A DNA stretch of 64,000 nt from Arthrobacter sp. OY3WO11 (GCF_001641125.1 NZ_LWLP01000001.1:1396530-1460529), one strand, 5' to 3'; shown: positions 55,237-63,542, counted from the stretch's first letter. Notes: generated from the letters alone by a model not told the origin. Numbers and translations: made by a program.

Positions 55237-56390
55237 CTACGACATCTTCCGCTTCCGGAGCATCAGGAGTCCTGCCGCCAGAAGCAGGAGGGCGAGGGGC
55301 GCCAGGGAGGCATCCACACCCGTATTTGCCAGGGCAGTGGCCCCTTGTGCCGGAGCGTTACGGGTACCGCTGCTTGCACGGGTGTCCATAACAATGGCAC
55401 CGCCAACTGCAGTGGAACCGGCGGCAGGTGCTGTGGAGACTCCGCCGGTCAAGGCGCCAGTGCCACTTCCGTTGCCCGTGGTGCCCGTAGTCCCCGTGGT
55501 TCCGTTGTCGGCGCCGGGATCCGTGTTTCCTGAGTCAACGGTGCCGACGCCGTCCGTGGTGCCGTTATCCGGGTCAGTAGTGCCGGGGTTCTCGGTTCCC
55601 GGTGTTCCGTTCCCGGGTTCTCAGTACCAGTGGTGCCGTTGCCGCCGATGGTGAGGTCGGCGTTGGCGTCTACCAGTTCGCCGGTGGTGCCGGTGCTGTT
55701 GCCGCCAATGGTGGCATCGATGTTGGCGTCGACGAGTTCCCCGGTGGTGCTGTTGCCGCCGATGGTCAGGTCAACGTCAGCGTCTACCAGTTCGCTGGTG
55801 GTGCCGGTGCTGTTGCCGCCGATGGTGGCATCGATGTTGGCGTCGACGAGTTCGCCGGTGGTGGCGGTGCCGCCGATGGAGAGGCCGGCGTTGGCGTCTA
55901 CCAGTTCGCTGGTGGTGCCGGTGCTGTTGCCGCCGATGGTGGCATCGATGTTGGCGTCGACGAGTTCGCCGGTGGTGGCGGTGCCGCCGATGGAGAGGCC
56001 GGCGTTGGCGTCGATAAGTTCGCCTCTGCCACTGCCGCCGATGGTGGCGTCGATGTTGGTATTGACCAGTTCGCCGTCACCACCGGTGGTGCCGAGCGCA
56101 AGGTCGACGACGGCCGCTGCGGCGAGGCCGGCGGCGTCCGTCGTCGCGCCGGTGGCGCCTCCAAGTGCAACGTCGGCTACGACGGCAACGTCCGCTGAAA
56201 CGGACGGCGTTGGGTCACCCAGCTGGCCCAACGACGTCGAGTCAACGGACGCCGCCGCCGAGATGAGGGCGGATGCGGAAAGGTCCGATCCACTGGTGGT
56301 GTCCGCGGCATTTGCCGCAGTGCAACTGAGGGCTAGGAGCCCGCCTGCAAAGAGGGTGCCGAGCAGTCCTCGGCGGAGGTTCGAGTTCAT
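55237..56390 (-). pseudogene. repeat-rich cell-wall-anchored protein, one-base frameshift
   Basis: Secreted protein with signal peptide (GLLGTLFAGGLLALSCTA, cleavage near ANA) and eight repeats of 18-20 residues alternating two types: ELVDANIDATIGGNSTGTT and ELVDANAGLSIGGTATTG. After GTTGTENPGTE the frame breaks near 55605-55612 and turns into non-protein-like sequence ending at 55449. The continuing frame, one base off, reads TPGTENPGTTDPDNGTT and ends with a sorting signal: LANTG, a hydrophobic helix (LAPLALLLLAAGLLML) and RKRKMS. A missing G in GGAACGGAAC would explain it. LAxTG is the class-E sortase type. As read, the protein would be secreted without an anchor. Confidence 0.8.
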
Positions 56391-56475
56391 GGTGATATCT
56401 CCTGAAAGTTGAGTAAAGGCTGCTTGTCAGCAACCCTGATGGCCGCTTTCTGCCGCAAGGGCAGGCGGGCATCAA

Positions 56476-57432
56476 CTAGTCAGGAGATGAACCGGGATCG
56501 AAAGACACCGGTGCGGGGGCATGCTCGGAGAACTCGCCGACGAGGACAACGCCGGTGGTTGGAAGGTTGAGGTCGAAGGGGTTCAGCCATGCCGCCGCAC
56601 CGGAAGACGCGGCAGAAGTTGTGCTGCTTCCCGTGCCGGAGCCAGGGGCGGGAGGAGCCTGGGCAGGGGCGGGCGATGGGTCTGCCGTGCCCGGCTGCTC
56701 CTCGGTGACACCAGGTTGGAATACCGCGGTTTGCAGAGTCACGTATGCGGTAGCGACGTCCACCGGACCCGCTGAAGGGGTGTCGGTGCCTGGGCCCTCA
56801 AAAATGCCGGTCGCGGCTATTTTGGCCGTCTCCGCAGGTACCGTCGCCACAGCCACGCTGGTTGGAGTAAGAGCGTTTACCGCGTCAGGGACGGCTGCAG
56901 ACGGCACATCAACGCCCGGTCCCGCAAGGGGGAGCTCCGGGAGCGCTGGCGTGGCGGAGATAAGGTCTTCAACGGGCTGAAGGACGGGCTCGAGGACCGG
57001 AAGTACTTCGGTCACAGGTGCAACTACAGCTTCCACTGCTTCCGCCGTCGCTACGTCCACAGATTCGGCGATCGGAACAGCTATGACCGACACCGTTCCC
57101 GCAGGGATGACGTTGTTTACGACCGGTACCGACGAAACGATCTGTTCCGCAAGCCCCGAAACCTCTCCCGCCAGGGGCTGCAACAGCCCCGTCGACGAGT
57201 CCGGCGCCGGTGCTGAGGTGGCGGGTGCAGGATCAACAAGACTGGCCGCGGAAAGGGGCAGCTCTTCCGCCACCGAAGATAATGGACTGGTGGCGCCCCC
57301 CAACAGGGAAGTTGCATCCTGCAGCGTGTCTGCCGAAGCAGCTGACGCCGAAAAGGTCAGCCAGGTGAGGGTGGCGGCGCCTGCAAGGAACGCCGGCCGA
57401 AGGGCACGCCACGGTGAGCGATTACCAGCCAT
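56476..57432 (-). CDS. secreted Ala/Val/Pro-rich protein
   Basis: About 318 residues. Signal peptide: a basic start (MAGNRSPWRALRPAF), then LAGAATLTWLTFSASAASA. The mature part is low complexity (many VP, EAV and PAP), then a Pro/Ser/Thr-rich stretch (GSGTGSSTTSAASSG). LPTTG occurs near residue 292 but the following 24 residues lack a membrane helix or basic end, so it is not a usual sortase signal. It lies directly upstream of the LANTG protein on the same strand, and both are probably surface-related. No named family recognised. Confidence 0.75.
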   Translation of the reverse strand: MAGNRSPWRALRPAFLAGAATLTWLTFSASAASADTLQDATSLLGGATSPLSSVAEELPLSAASLVDPAPATSAPAPDSSTGLLQPLAGEVSGLAEQIVSSVPVVNNVIPAGTVSVIAVPIAESVDVATAEAVEAVVAPVTEVLPVLEPVLQPVEDLISATPALPELPLAGPGVDVPSAAVPDAVNALTPTSVAVATVPAETAKIAATGIFEGPGTDTPSAGPVDVATAYVTLQTAVFQPGVTEEQPGTADPSPAPAQAPPAPGSGTGSSTTSAASSGAAAWLNPFDLNLPTTGVVLVGEFSEHAPAPVSFDPGSSPD

Positions 57433-57612
57433 GCGTACCACCCCCAGTACTGATGCATTCGACGAGGGCTACAGCCTAAGACCGAATGTTGCAGGAAGTC
57501 TAGGGTCGGCTCAAACAACTCGACAAAACTGAAAACTTCACATCTCAGGAATTACAGAGCCATCGGAACTGGTCATACGTGACGTTGGATCGGAGCTTTC
57601 CGGGTGCGAGGC

Positions 57613-58683
57613 TCAGTGCCGGTCGTTCGGATAGCTGACACCGAGCTGCGCGCGAACGCCGTCAAAGAGCCGCATCGTATTCAGGGTGTCCTCCAGCGGC
57701 ATCACCGGGCTTTCCGTAAGTCCCTGCTGGATGCAGCGGGTTACTTCGCGCAGCTCGTATACGTATCCGCGGCCCACCGGCTCAAAGGCTTCAGTCCTGC
57801 GGGAGTCCCAGCCTGTGGATACCGTCAGTTCACCAGGATTGTTAATGGAGCCCACGCTTTGAAGGAAGCCAAGGCTTCCCGCCACTGTGGCCGTCCGCGG
57901 ACCATGCGCCAGCAGCGAGGAAGTAAGCTGCACCTGCGCCCCGTGGTTGTATCCCAACGTCAGCGCATTCTGGGCGTCCACGCCGTCGTCATTGATGAAC
58001 CCGGTGGCACTCACGGTCTGTGGAAAGCCGAGGGTGCCCAGCGCCCACAGGAGCGGGTAGACCGAAAGGTCCAGCAGCGCGCCGCCGCCGTCCTTCCTGG
58101 CCCACAGCCTGACGGTAGGGGAGTAGGGGGCCGGGAAACCAAGGTCTGCCGTGACCCAATGGATGTCGCCGAGCTCGCCGGACGCAGCAATCTCGAACGC
58201 CCGCTGCATGCTCGGCAGGAAACGGCTCCACACTGCTTCCATGAGGAACAGGTTGCGGCTCCTGGCGACGTCGATGAGCTCTGACGCTTCCCGGGCGTTA
58301 ATGGTGAAGGCCTTTTCGCACAGGACATGCTTGCCGGCGTTGAGCGCGGCGAGAACGATTTCGTGGTGCTGGGCGTGGGGCGTCGCAACATACACGACGT
58401 CTACCTGCTCGTCCGCGAGCAGCCGCTGGTAGCCGGGCACACCGCCGTCGTCACCGTAAGCCTTAGCGAAGTCATAGGCCACCGCAAAGGCATCCGCCGT
58501 GTCCTGGCCCCGGGAACTGACGGCATACAGCTCGGCGTCCGCCAGCAGGGCGAGGTCCTGCGACACTGAGCGGGCGATCCCGCCCGTGGCGATGATCCCC
58601 CAGCGCAGGGGAGAACCGGTAGCGGAACGGGGATCCTGGTCGGACTGGCTGGACAGCCACGGCTTTGCGATGGGGGCACTCAT
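57613..58683 (-). CDS. Gfo/Idh/MocA-family oxidoreductase
   Basis: NAD(P)-dependent sugar or inositol dehydrogenase. N-terminal Rossmann motif WGIIATGGIARSVSQDLAL, then YVATPHAQHHEI and CEKAFTINAREASELI with the catalytic EK. The C-terminal domain has GGGALLDLSVYPLLWALG, a landmark of the group near the catalytic His/Asp in other members. The start MSAPIAKPW has GAGAGG nine bases upstream. Divergent from the pectate lyase and probably under the same LacI-type operator. Confidence 0.9.
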   Translation of the reverse strand: MSAPIAKPWLSSQSDQDPRSATGSPLRWGIIATGGIARSVSQDLALLADAELYAVSSRGQDTADAFAVAYDFAKAYGDDGGVPGYQRLLADEQVDVVYVATPHAQHHEIVLAALNAGKHVLCEKAFTINAREASELIDVARSRNLFLMEAVWSRFLPSMQRAFEIAASGELGDIHWVTADLGFPAPYSPTVRLWARKDGGGALLDLSVYPLLWALGTLGFPQTVSATGFINDDGVDAQNALTLGYNHGAQVQLTSSLLAHGPRTATVAGSLGFLQSVGSINNPGELTVSTGWDSRRTEAFEPVGRGYVYELREVTRCIQQGLTESPVMPLEDTLNTMRLFDGVRAQLGVSYPNDRH

Positions 58684-58837
58684 GGTGACCATCCTCTCAT
58701 TGAGGTGAGCGAGGGTTCGGTTATGACCTGCAGGAAGTGCGAGAGCGTCTGGAAGCTCCTGAAAATGCCGGGCAGCCGGTTGTGACAAGCCCTTGACAGC
58801 ATTGTCGCGGGGGACGTAAAAATAGAGGACCGTCGTT

Positions 58838-58851
58838 AGAAACCGTTTTCT
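58838..58851. promoter_or_regulatory. LacI-family type operator
   Basis: AGAAACCGTTTTCT, a near-perfect 14-bp palindrome with a central CG, in the divergent promoter region of the oxidoreductase and pectate lyase. It matches the LacI-family operator style. No LacI gene lies in the window. Confidence 0.6.
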
Positions 58852-58927
58852 TGGGCGGCTACTACTTTCCCAGTGATCCGCACCCACCTAGGCATGTGGT
58901 CTGTTTGGCATGCCGGAAAAAGGGCCA

Positions 58928-60436
58928 ATGACGTCCACAACACACACCAGACCGACCCCTCCAGCCGTCCGGAGCAGATTCCGCATTGGAGCAGGAGTCT
59001 CCGCCTCCGCGCTTGCGCTCGCAGCGGGGCTGGCAGTAGCCGCACCTGCAATCGCCGGTATGGCACCCGCCAGTCCGGCACCGACCGGAGGGGGCGTTAT
59101 CCGGGCGGACGACGCGGCACCCACGGGGTGGGCCGCCGTCGGGAGCGGTACCAGCGGTGGCGCCGGCGCACCTGCTGAAAGCCGCTACGAAGTCAGCACG
59201 CTTGCTGGGCTCAAGGCTGCACTGGCCAACAACGGCGAACCCAAGGCGCCCAAGATCATCTACGTCAATGGGACCATCGATGGCAACCAGACGCCCGATG
59301 GCCGAATCCTGCGGGAGCAGGACTATGCGCCGGGGTATGACATCGACAAGTACATATCCTGCTTCGGGCCGGAAGGAAAGGTCTGGAGCGACCAGACCTA
59401 TGAATACTGCAAGAAGCAGAGGCAGCTTCGGCAGACCGGCAGCAATAACATGAAGCGGCAGATCGAAGTAAGCCTGCCCAGCAACACGACCTTGATTGGC
59501 CTCGGCACCGATTCAGGTTTCGTTGGCGCCAACATCGTGATCCTCAGCGCCACCAACGTGGTGATGCGCAACCTCAGCGTCGAGGCACCGGTGGACTTCT
59601 TTAGCACCTGGTCCCCTGACGACGGCGATGGTGCCTGGAACGCGAGGTTCGATGCAGTATCTTCCGTTACCTCCGACCATCTGTGGATAGACCACGTACG
59701 GCTGACCGATGGGCGGTTCCCCGACACCGAGGCCCCCCTCGGTCCCGACGGCAAGCCGGCCAACCGGCACGACGGCCTCCTGGACCTCAAGGACGGCACC
59801 GATTACGTGACCATCTCCAACAGCAAGCTCTCCAACCATGACAAGACCATGCTGCTCGGGTCAGGTGACGAACATGTGGACAAGGACGGCGGAAAACTGC
59901 GCGTCAGCTACATCGGCAACCATCTCGAAAATATCCAGCAGCGCGGTCCGCGGGTACGGTTCGGGCAGGTGCATGTGCTGAACAACTACTTTGTGGCCAG
60001 CACCGAACACCCTCAGTACCCCATGATCAGCGAGGGCCAGGGCGGCAGCAGCTACTTCCTGGGTGCAGGCTACGAGTCGCGGATCTTCTCCGAGCGCAAC
60101 GCCTTCGACTACACCGGACCCGGGGCTGACGAATCAATCATGGTGAGCAGCTACAACGGCCACCGTTTCAAGGACATTGGGTCCTGGTTCAACGGTGAGG
60201 AAGCTGACCTCAACGCCGTGGCGCGGGCTTCCTTCGAGCAAAACCGCGCGGAGGCCCTGGCGGAGGCGGAACTCACCGGGGAGCCTGCTCCGGACTGGAC
60301 GGGCTGGGACTTCAGCACCGACGTCGGCTGGGACCCGGCGGATGCCTACAGGTACAAGGCATTCGCAACGCCCCAGGCGGTGCGGAACCACGCGCTGAAC
60401 TTCACGGGTCCGGGCGTCCTCAGCGTTAGGCAGTAG
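58928..60436 (+). CDS. secreted pectate lyase, PL1 family
   Basis: Extracellular polysaccharide lyase cleaving polygalacturonate by beta-elimination. A signal peptide (IGAGVSASALALAAGLAV, cleavage near AIAG) follows an Arg-rich start. The parallel beta-helix core shows WIDHVRLTDGRFPD, DGLLDLKDGTDYVTISNSKL and the catalytic region RGPRVRFGQVHVLNNYF with the Arg. An upstream in-frame ATG at 58910 is possible. Ends are followed by a terminator that is split by an IS element. Confidence 0.93.
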   Translation: MTSTTHTRPTPPAVRSRFRIGAGVSASALALAAGLAVAAPAIAGMAPASPAPTGGGVIRADDAAPTGWAAVGSGTSGGAGAPAESRYEVSTLAGLKAALANNGEPKAPKIIYVNGTIDGNQTPDGRILREQDYAPGYDIDKYISCFGPEGKVWSDQTYEYCKKQRQLRQTGSNNMKRQIEVSLPSNTTLIGLGTDSGFVGANIVILSATNVVMRNLSVEAPVDFFSTWSPDDGDGAWNARFDAVSSVTSDHLWIDHVRLTDGRFPDTEAPLGPDGKPANRHDGLLDLKDGTDYVTISNSKLSNHDKTMLLGSGDEHVDKDGGKLRVSYIGNHLENIQQRGPRVRFGQVHVLNNYFVASTEHPQYPMISEGQGGSSYFLGAGYESRIFSERNAFDYTGPGADESIMVSSYNGHRFKDIGSWFNGEEADLNAVARASFEQNRAEALAEAELTGEPAPDWTGWDFSTDVGWDPADAYRYKAFATPQAVRNHALNFTGPGVLSVRQ

Positions 60437-60459
60437 AACTGAGGACAGCGGGCATAAAG

Positions 60460-60474
60460 AAACGCCCGGCCCCC
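60460..60474 (+). terminator. left half of a split terminator
   Basis: AAACGCCCGGCCCCC pairs with AGGGGACCGGGCGTTTT at 62366-62382. The two halves are separated by the IS element that inserted in the AAC loop. Confidence 0.85.
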
Positions 60475-60480
60475 AACTGA

Positions 60481-60533
60481 ACTGCTCCCCGAAAGTTGGA
60501 CTGAGAAATCAGTTCTTACTTTCGGGGAGCAGT
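60481..60533 (+). repeat. internal hairpin at the left IS end
   Basis: 16-base perfect arms (ACTGCTCCCCGAAAGT and complement) with a 21-base loop. Most of the left arm is part of the terminal repeat; the right arm ends just before the orfA ATG. It would fold in transcripts that read in from outside. Confidence 0.85.
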
Positions 60534-60536
60534 TTT

Positions 60537-61025
60537 ATGCAGGACAGTAGTTCGTTATCTGAGGAACAGCGCGAAGCCGCGATAGCGTTGTTCGAGAATG
60601 GTTGGGGCGCGAAGGCAGCGGCGACGAGCCTAGGGGTCCGTTCAAAACCTGTCATCCGCATCCACAACCTGTGGAGAGTTCGCGGAGGTACGGCGCTAGT
60701 GACCAAATCAACCCATCGGCAGTTCACGTTCGAGTTCAAACTCGCCGCGGTCCGCCGGTTCCAAGCCGGAGAGAGCCAGGTCGCCCTGGCGAAGGAGCTT
60801 GAGCTGTCCTCCCCGGATCTGGTCAAGAAGTGGGCGCGGATATACCGCAACGAGGGCGCAGATGGCTTGCGCCCAAAAGGACGTGGCCGGCCGATCTCAC
60901 CTCCCAAGGCGCCGACGGAGCCAGAGTCGGAGCTGCAGCGGTTGCGCCGCGAGAACGAGCACTTGCGGGCAGAGGTGGCCTTCCTGGGAAAAGTAAACGC
61001 CTTGAGGGACGAGGAACAGCGCTGA
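60537..61025 (+). CDS. IS3-type transposase OrfA
   Basis: DNA-binding subunit with two helix-turn-helix segments (SEEQREAAIALFENGWG and TFEFKLAAVRRFQAGE) and a C-terminal leucine-rich coiled coil (ELQRLRRENEHLRAEVAFLG). The slippery heptamer GGGAAAA at 60986-60992 in the CTG-GGA-AAA frame allows -1 frameshifting into orfB. Confidence 0.93.
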   Translation: MQDSSSLSEEQREAAIALFENGWGAKAAATSLGVRSKPVIRIHNLWRVRGGTALVTKSTHRQFTFEFKLAAVRRFQAGESQVALAKELELSSPDLVKKWARIYRNEGADGLRPKGRGRPISPPKAPTEPESELQRLRRENEHLRAEVAFLGKVNALRDEEQR

Positions 61026-61876
61026 AGGTCCGCGCTGTCATCGCTCTCAAGGCCGAACACCGGTTGGAAGTTCTTCTGGACGTCGCCGAGCTGCCCCGGT
61101 CCACGTTCTTCTATCACCAAGCTCGACTCCTTGCCCCTGACCCGCAAGCCGACCTCAAAGCCGCAATCACGGGTATCTTCAAGAAGAGCCAGGCCCGATA
61201 CGGCCACCGCCGCGTCCACACCGAACTGGTCAAGCAAGGCTGGACGATCGCGAAAAAGACCGTGCTGAAGCTGATGCGTCTACTGCGCCTGGTCTGCAAG
61301 GTCCGGCGGAAGAATCGCTACAACTCCTACCGAGGCGAGCAGGGCATCGTGGCCCCAAACCTGTTGAAACGCCAGTTCGAAGCGGATGCGCCGAACCAGA
61401 AATGGGTGACCGATGTGACCGAATTCAGCGTCGATGACAGGAAACTCTACCTCTCACCGGTCATGGACCTTTTCGACCGGCAGATCATCTCCTACGCCAT
61501 TGGAACCTCGCCCAACCTGGAGCTGGCCAACTCCTCATTGCGCGGCGCCTTCGCCACCCTGGAGGAAGGGCAGAAACCACTCGTGCACTCTGACCAGGGA
61601 TTCCAATACCAGCACACCTCATGGCGCCTACTCCTGCAGAACGCCGGCGCGGTCCAATCCATGTCCCGCAAAGCCAACTGCTACGACAACGCCGTCATAG
61701 AGAATTTCTTCGGCCACCTCAAAGAAGAGCTCTTCAACCGCGTCCGATTCCTCAACACCGAAGCACTCACAGCCGCGCTGCACGACTACATCCACTGGTA
61801 CAACACCGAAAGAATCTCCACAAAGCTCAGGGGTCTGAGCCCCGTTCAATACCGCGCTAAGGCCCTGGTGGCCTAG
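60992..61876 (+). CDS. IS3-type transposase OrfB (DDE integrase), frameshift product
   Basis: Continues OrfA after a -1 slip as KRLEGRGTALKVRAVI. DDE residues are visible: Asp in WVTDVTEF, Asp in HSDQGFQYQ, Glu in VIENFFGHLKEE. Upstream it has the typical RYGHRRVH. About 294 residues, full length; no start codon of its own is needed. Confidence 0.95.
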   Translation, partial: SKRLEGRGTALKVRAVIALKAEHRLEVLLDVAELPRSTFFYHQARLLAPDPQADLKAAITGIFKKSQARYGHRRVHTELVKQGWTIAKKTVLKLMRLLRLVCKVRRKNRYNSYRGEQGIVAPNLLKRQFEADAPNQKWVTDVTEFSVDDRKLYLSPVMDLFDRQIISYAIGTSPNLELANSSLRGAFATLEEGQKPLVHSDQGFQYQHTSWRLLLQNAGAVQSMSRKANCYDNAVIENFFGHLKEELFNRVRFLNTEALTAALHDYIHWYNTERISTKLRGLSPVQYRAKALVA

Positions 61877-61988
61877 GTCGTTGAGCAAAACTACCCCGTG
61901 AGTAATTGCCTTGGTCTCCCGGAGATCGCGGGGGCTTGGCTTTCCGAAGGCGAATCGTTCTGCATTCCATGGCCAGTATCATGAGCCC

Positions 61989-62180
61989 ATGCAGACGGCT
62001 CTGATACTTATAATTACTGGCGTCTTGCTTGGGATGCCGACGGCCATATATGCCTTCAACAATCCGCGGCGGAAAGGTGAACCGCTGGGCGCGCAGCGGA
62101 CAGCGTTTCTTGGCTTAAGTGCCCTTGGACTGGCCTGCCTCCTTGTCGGAGCCGCTGTTTTCTTATCAGTCCGTCAGTAG
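61989..62180 (+). CDS. IS passenger: small two-helix membrane protein, 63 residues
   Basis: The start ATG lies inside the IS, 112 bases after orfB. Product: helix 1 (ALILIITGVLLGMPTAIYAF), a basic loop (NNPRRKGEPLGAQR), and helix 2 (AFLGLSALGLACLLVGAAVF). No ribosome site is strong. DNA here is lower in GC than flanks. I do not recognise a family. Encoded within the inverted repeats, so it moves with the element. Confidence 0.6.
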   Translation: MQTALILIITGVLLGMPTAIYAFNNPRRKGEPLGAQRTAFLGLSALGLACLLVGAAVFLSVRQ

Positions 62181-62253
62181 GAACACGTACACGACAGCGT
62201 CAGTCATCATGCTCGGCGAAAGCGTCCCTTAGTGGTGGCTAGGTTCCCACTGA

Positions 62254-62287
62254 GAAAGGCTCCGTCCCACTTGGGACGGAGCCTTTC
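62254..62287 (+). terminator. intrinsic terminator inside the IS
   Basis: Perfect 15-base stem (GAAAGGCTCCGTCCC and complement) with a 4-base loop, following the passenger gene. Confidence 0.9.
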
Positions 62288-62365
62288 CGTGAAGAGGCGA
62301 TCACTGCCCGCTAAAGTGAAGATCTCACAAATTCGAGAGTCCAACTTTCGGGGACCAGTTCAAAC

Positions 62366-62382
62366 AGGGGACCGGGCGTTTT
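62366..62382. terminator. right half of the split terminator
   Basis: AGGGGACCGGGCGTTTT, partner of the left half at 60460-60474. Before insertion the hairpin would have ended both the pectate-lyase and sugar-binding-protein transcripts. Confidence 0.85.
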
Positions 62383-62394
62383 GCTTGCTGAGGC

Positions 62395-63492
62395 CTACTT
62401 GGTGATCGGTTCGAGAACCGGATCGCCTTCGTAGGCGGTCTTCACGTTCGCAGCGGTGACGATGACCGGCTCCAACAGGTAGGCCGGAACAGTCTTGACA
62501 CCGTTGTTGTAGGAGTTCTCGTCGTTGATTTCCAGTTCCTTGCCGGCCTGGAGATCCTTCACCATGGTGATGGCGTGCTCAACGAGCTTGCGGGTGTCCT
62601 TGTTGATGGTGGAGTACTGCTCGCCCGCGATGATGGACTTGACGGACTCAACCTCGGAGTCCTGCCCGGTGACGACGGGAAGTTCCTTGCCTGCGGCCTT
62701 GACGGAGGTCAGGACTGCGCGGGCCAGGGTGTCGTTCGGGGACAGGACGCCGTCCAGGGACTCGCTGGAGTAGCTGCCGGTGAGCAGGGTGTCTGCGCGG
62801 CGCTGGGCGTTTTCAGCCTTCCAGCCCTGGGTAACAGCCTGCTCGAAGGTGGTCTGGCCGGAGAGGACCTTGAGCGTGCCGTCGTCGATCTTCGGCTGCA
62901 GGACGCTCATGGCGCCGTCGAAGAAGACCTTGGCGTTGGCATCGTCCGGGGAGCCTGCGAAGAGTTCGACGTTGTACGGACCTTCGCCCTTCTTCTCTTC
63001 GAGGCCTTCCAGCAGCGCCTGGCCCTGGAGTTCGCCCACCTTGAAGTTGTCGTAGGCCACGTAGTAGTCCACGTTCTCGGTGTTCAGCAGCAGGCGGTCG
63101 TAGGCGATGATCGTGGCGCCGGAGTCCTTGGCCTGCTTAAGCTGCGTGCCCAGTTGGGAGCCGTCAATGGCACCAACGATGATGACCTTGGCGCCCTTGG
63201 TGACCATGGCGCTGATCTGGTTCTGCTGTTCGGACACGCCGCCGTTGGCGAACTGTACGTCAGGCTTGAAGCCGGCCTCGGTGAGGCCCTCGTTGAACAG
63301 CTTCTCAGCGAGGACCCAGTTTTCACTGGTCTTCTGCGGAAGCGCGACGCCAATGGAGGAGTCCTGCTCAAAGCCGCTGGCGCCCTCGGTGCCGCCGCCT
63401 GTGGAGGTCTCCGACCGTCCGCAGCCCGTCAGCGCCAGTGCTGCGATGGCAGCGACCGCTGCTGCCTTTCCTGCTTTACCAATCATTCGCAT
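62395..63492 (-). CDS. sugar ABC transporter substrate-binding lipoprotein (ChvE/XylF type)
   Basis: Periplasmic-binding-protein-like lipoprotein for a monosaccharide. Lipobox LALTGCGRS near residue 23. The mature part is type-I binding fold: SIGVALPQKTSENWVLAEKL, ISAMVTKGAKVIIVGAIDG, and GVLSPNDTLARAVL. Matches the ChvE/XylF group for xylose, arabinose, glucose or galactose. Follows the permease on the same strand by 50 bases. A substrate of plant origin would fit with the nearby pectate lyase. Confidence 0.92.
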   Translation of the reverse strand: MRMIGKAGKAAAVAAIAALALTGCGRSETSTGGGTEGASGFEQDSSIGVALPQKTSENWVLAEKLFNEGLTEAGFKPDVQFANGGVSEQQNQISAMVTKGAKVIIVGAIDGSQLGTQLKQAKDSGATIIAYDRLLLNTENVDYYVAYDNFKVGELQGQALLEGLEEKKGEGPYNVELFAGSPDDANAKVFFDGAMSVLQPKIDDGTLKVLSGQTTFEQAVTQGWKAENAQRRADTLLTGSYSSESLDGVLSPNDTLARAVLTSVKAAGKELPVVTGQDSEVESVKSIIAGEQYSTINKDTRKLVEHAITMVKDLQAGKELEINDENSYNNGVKTVPAYLLEPVIVTAANVKTAYEGDPVLEPITK

Positions 63493-63542
63493 TGTTGGTT
63501 CTCTTTCTTTGTGGTGGTGTAACGCTAGTCAGGCCGCAAGGC

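Larger units (their letters stand above)
60478..62362 (+). mobile_element. IS3-family (IS150-type) insertion sequence with passenger gene
   Basis: Ends are 25-bp inverted repeats matching at 24 positions: left begins TGAACTGCTCCCCGAAAG (60478-60502), right ends CGGGGACCAGTTCA (62338-62362), with TG...CA termini as in IS3. The flanks give a 3-bp target duplication AAC (60475-60477 and 62363-62365). Contents: orfA, orfB fused by a -1 frameshift, then an extra roughly 460 bases carrying a small membrane-protein gene and a terminator. Total length 1885 bp, longer than usual for the family. Confidence 0.95.

Noticed and set aside
55620..56095. Regular repeats that look like a CRISPR array
   Set aside because: Repeats are in phase with a protein frame, spacers are not unique, and there are no cas genes.
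61911..61988. Upstream extension of the IS passenger gene
   Set aside because: Basic, Ser/Arg-rich leader with no ribosome site; the ATG at 61989 starts directly at the first helix.
62181..62253. Additional gene inside the IS after the passenger
   Set aside because: No open frame with a start; only spacer before the terminator.
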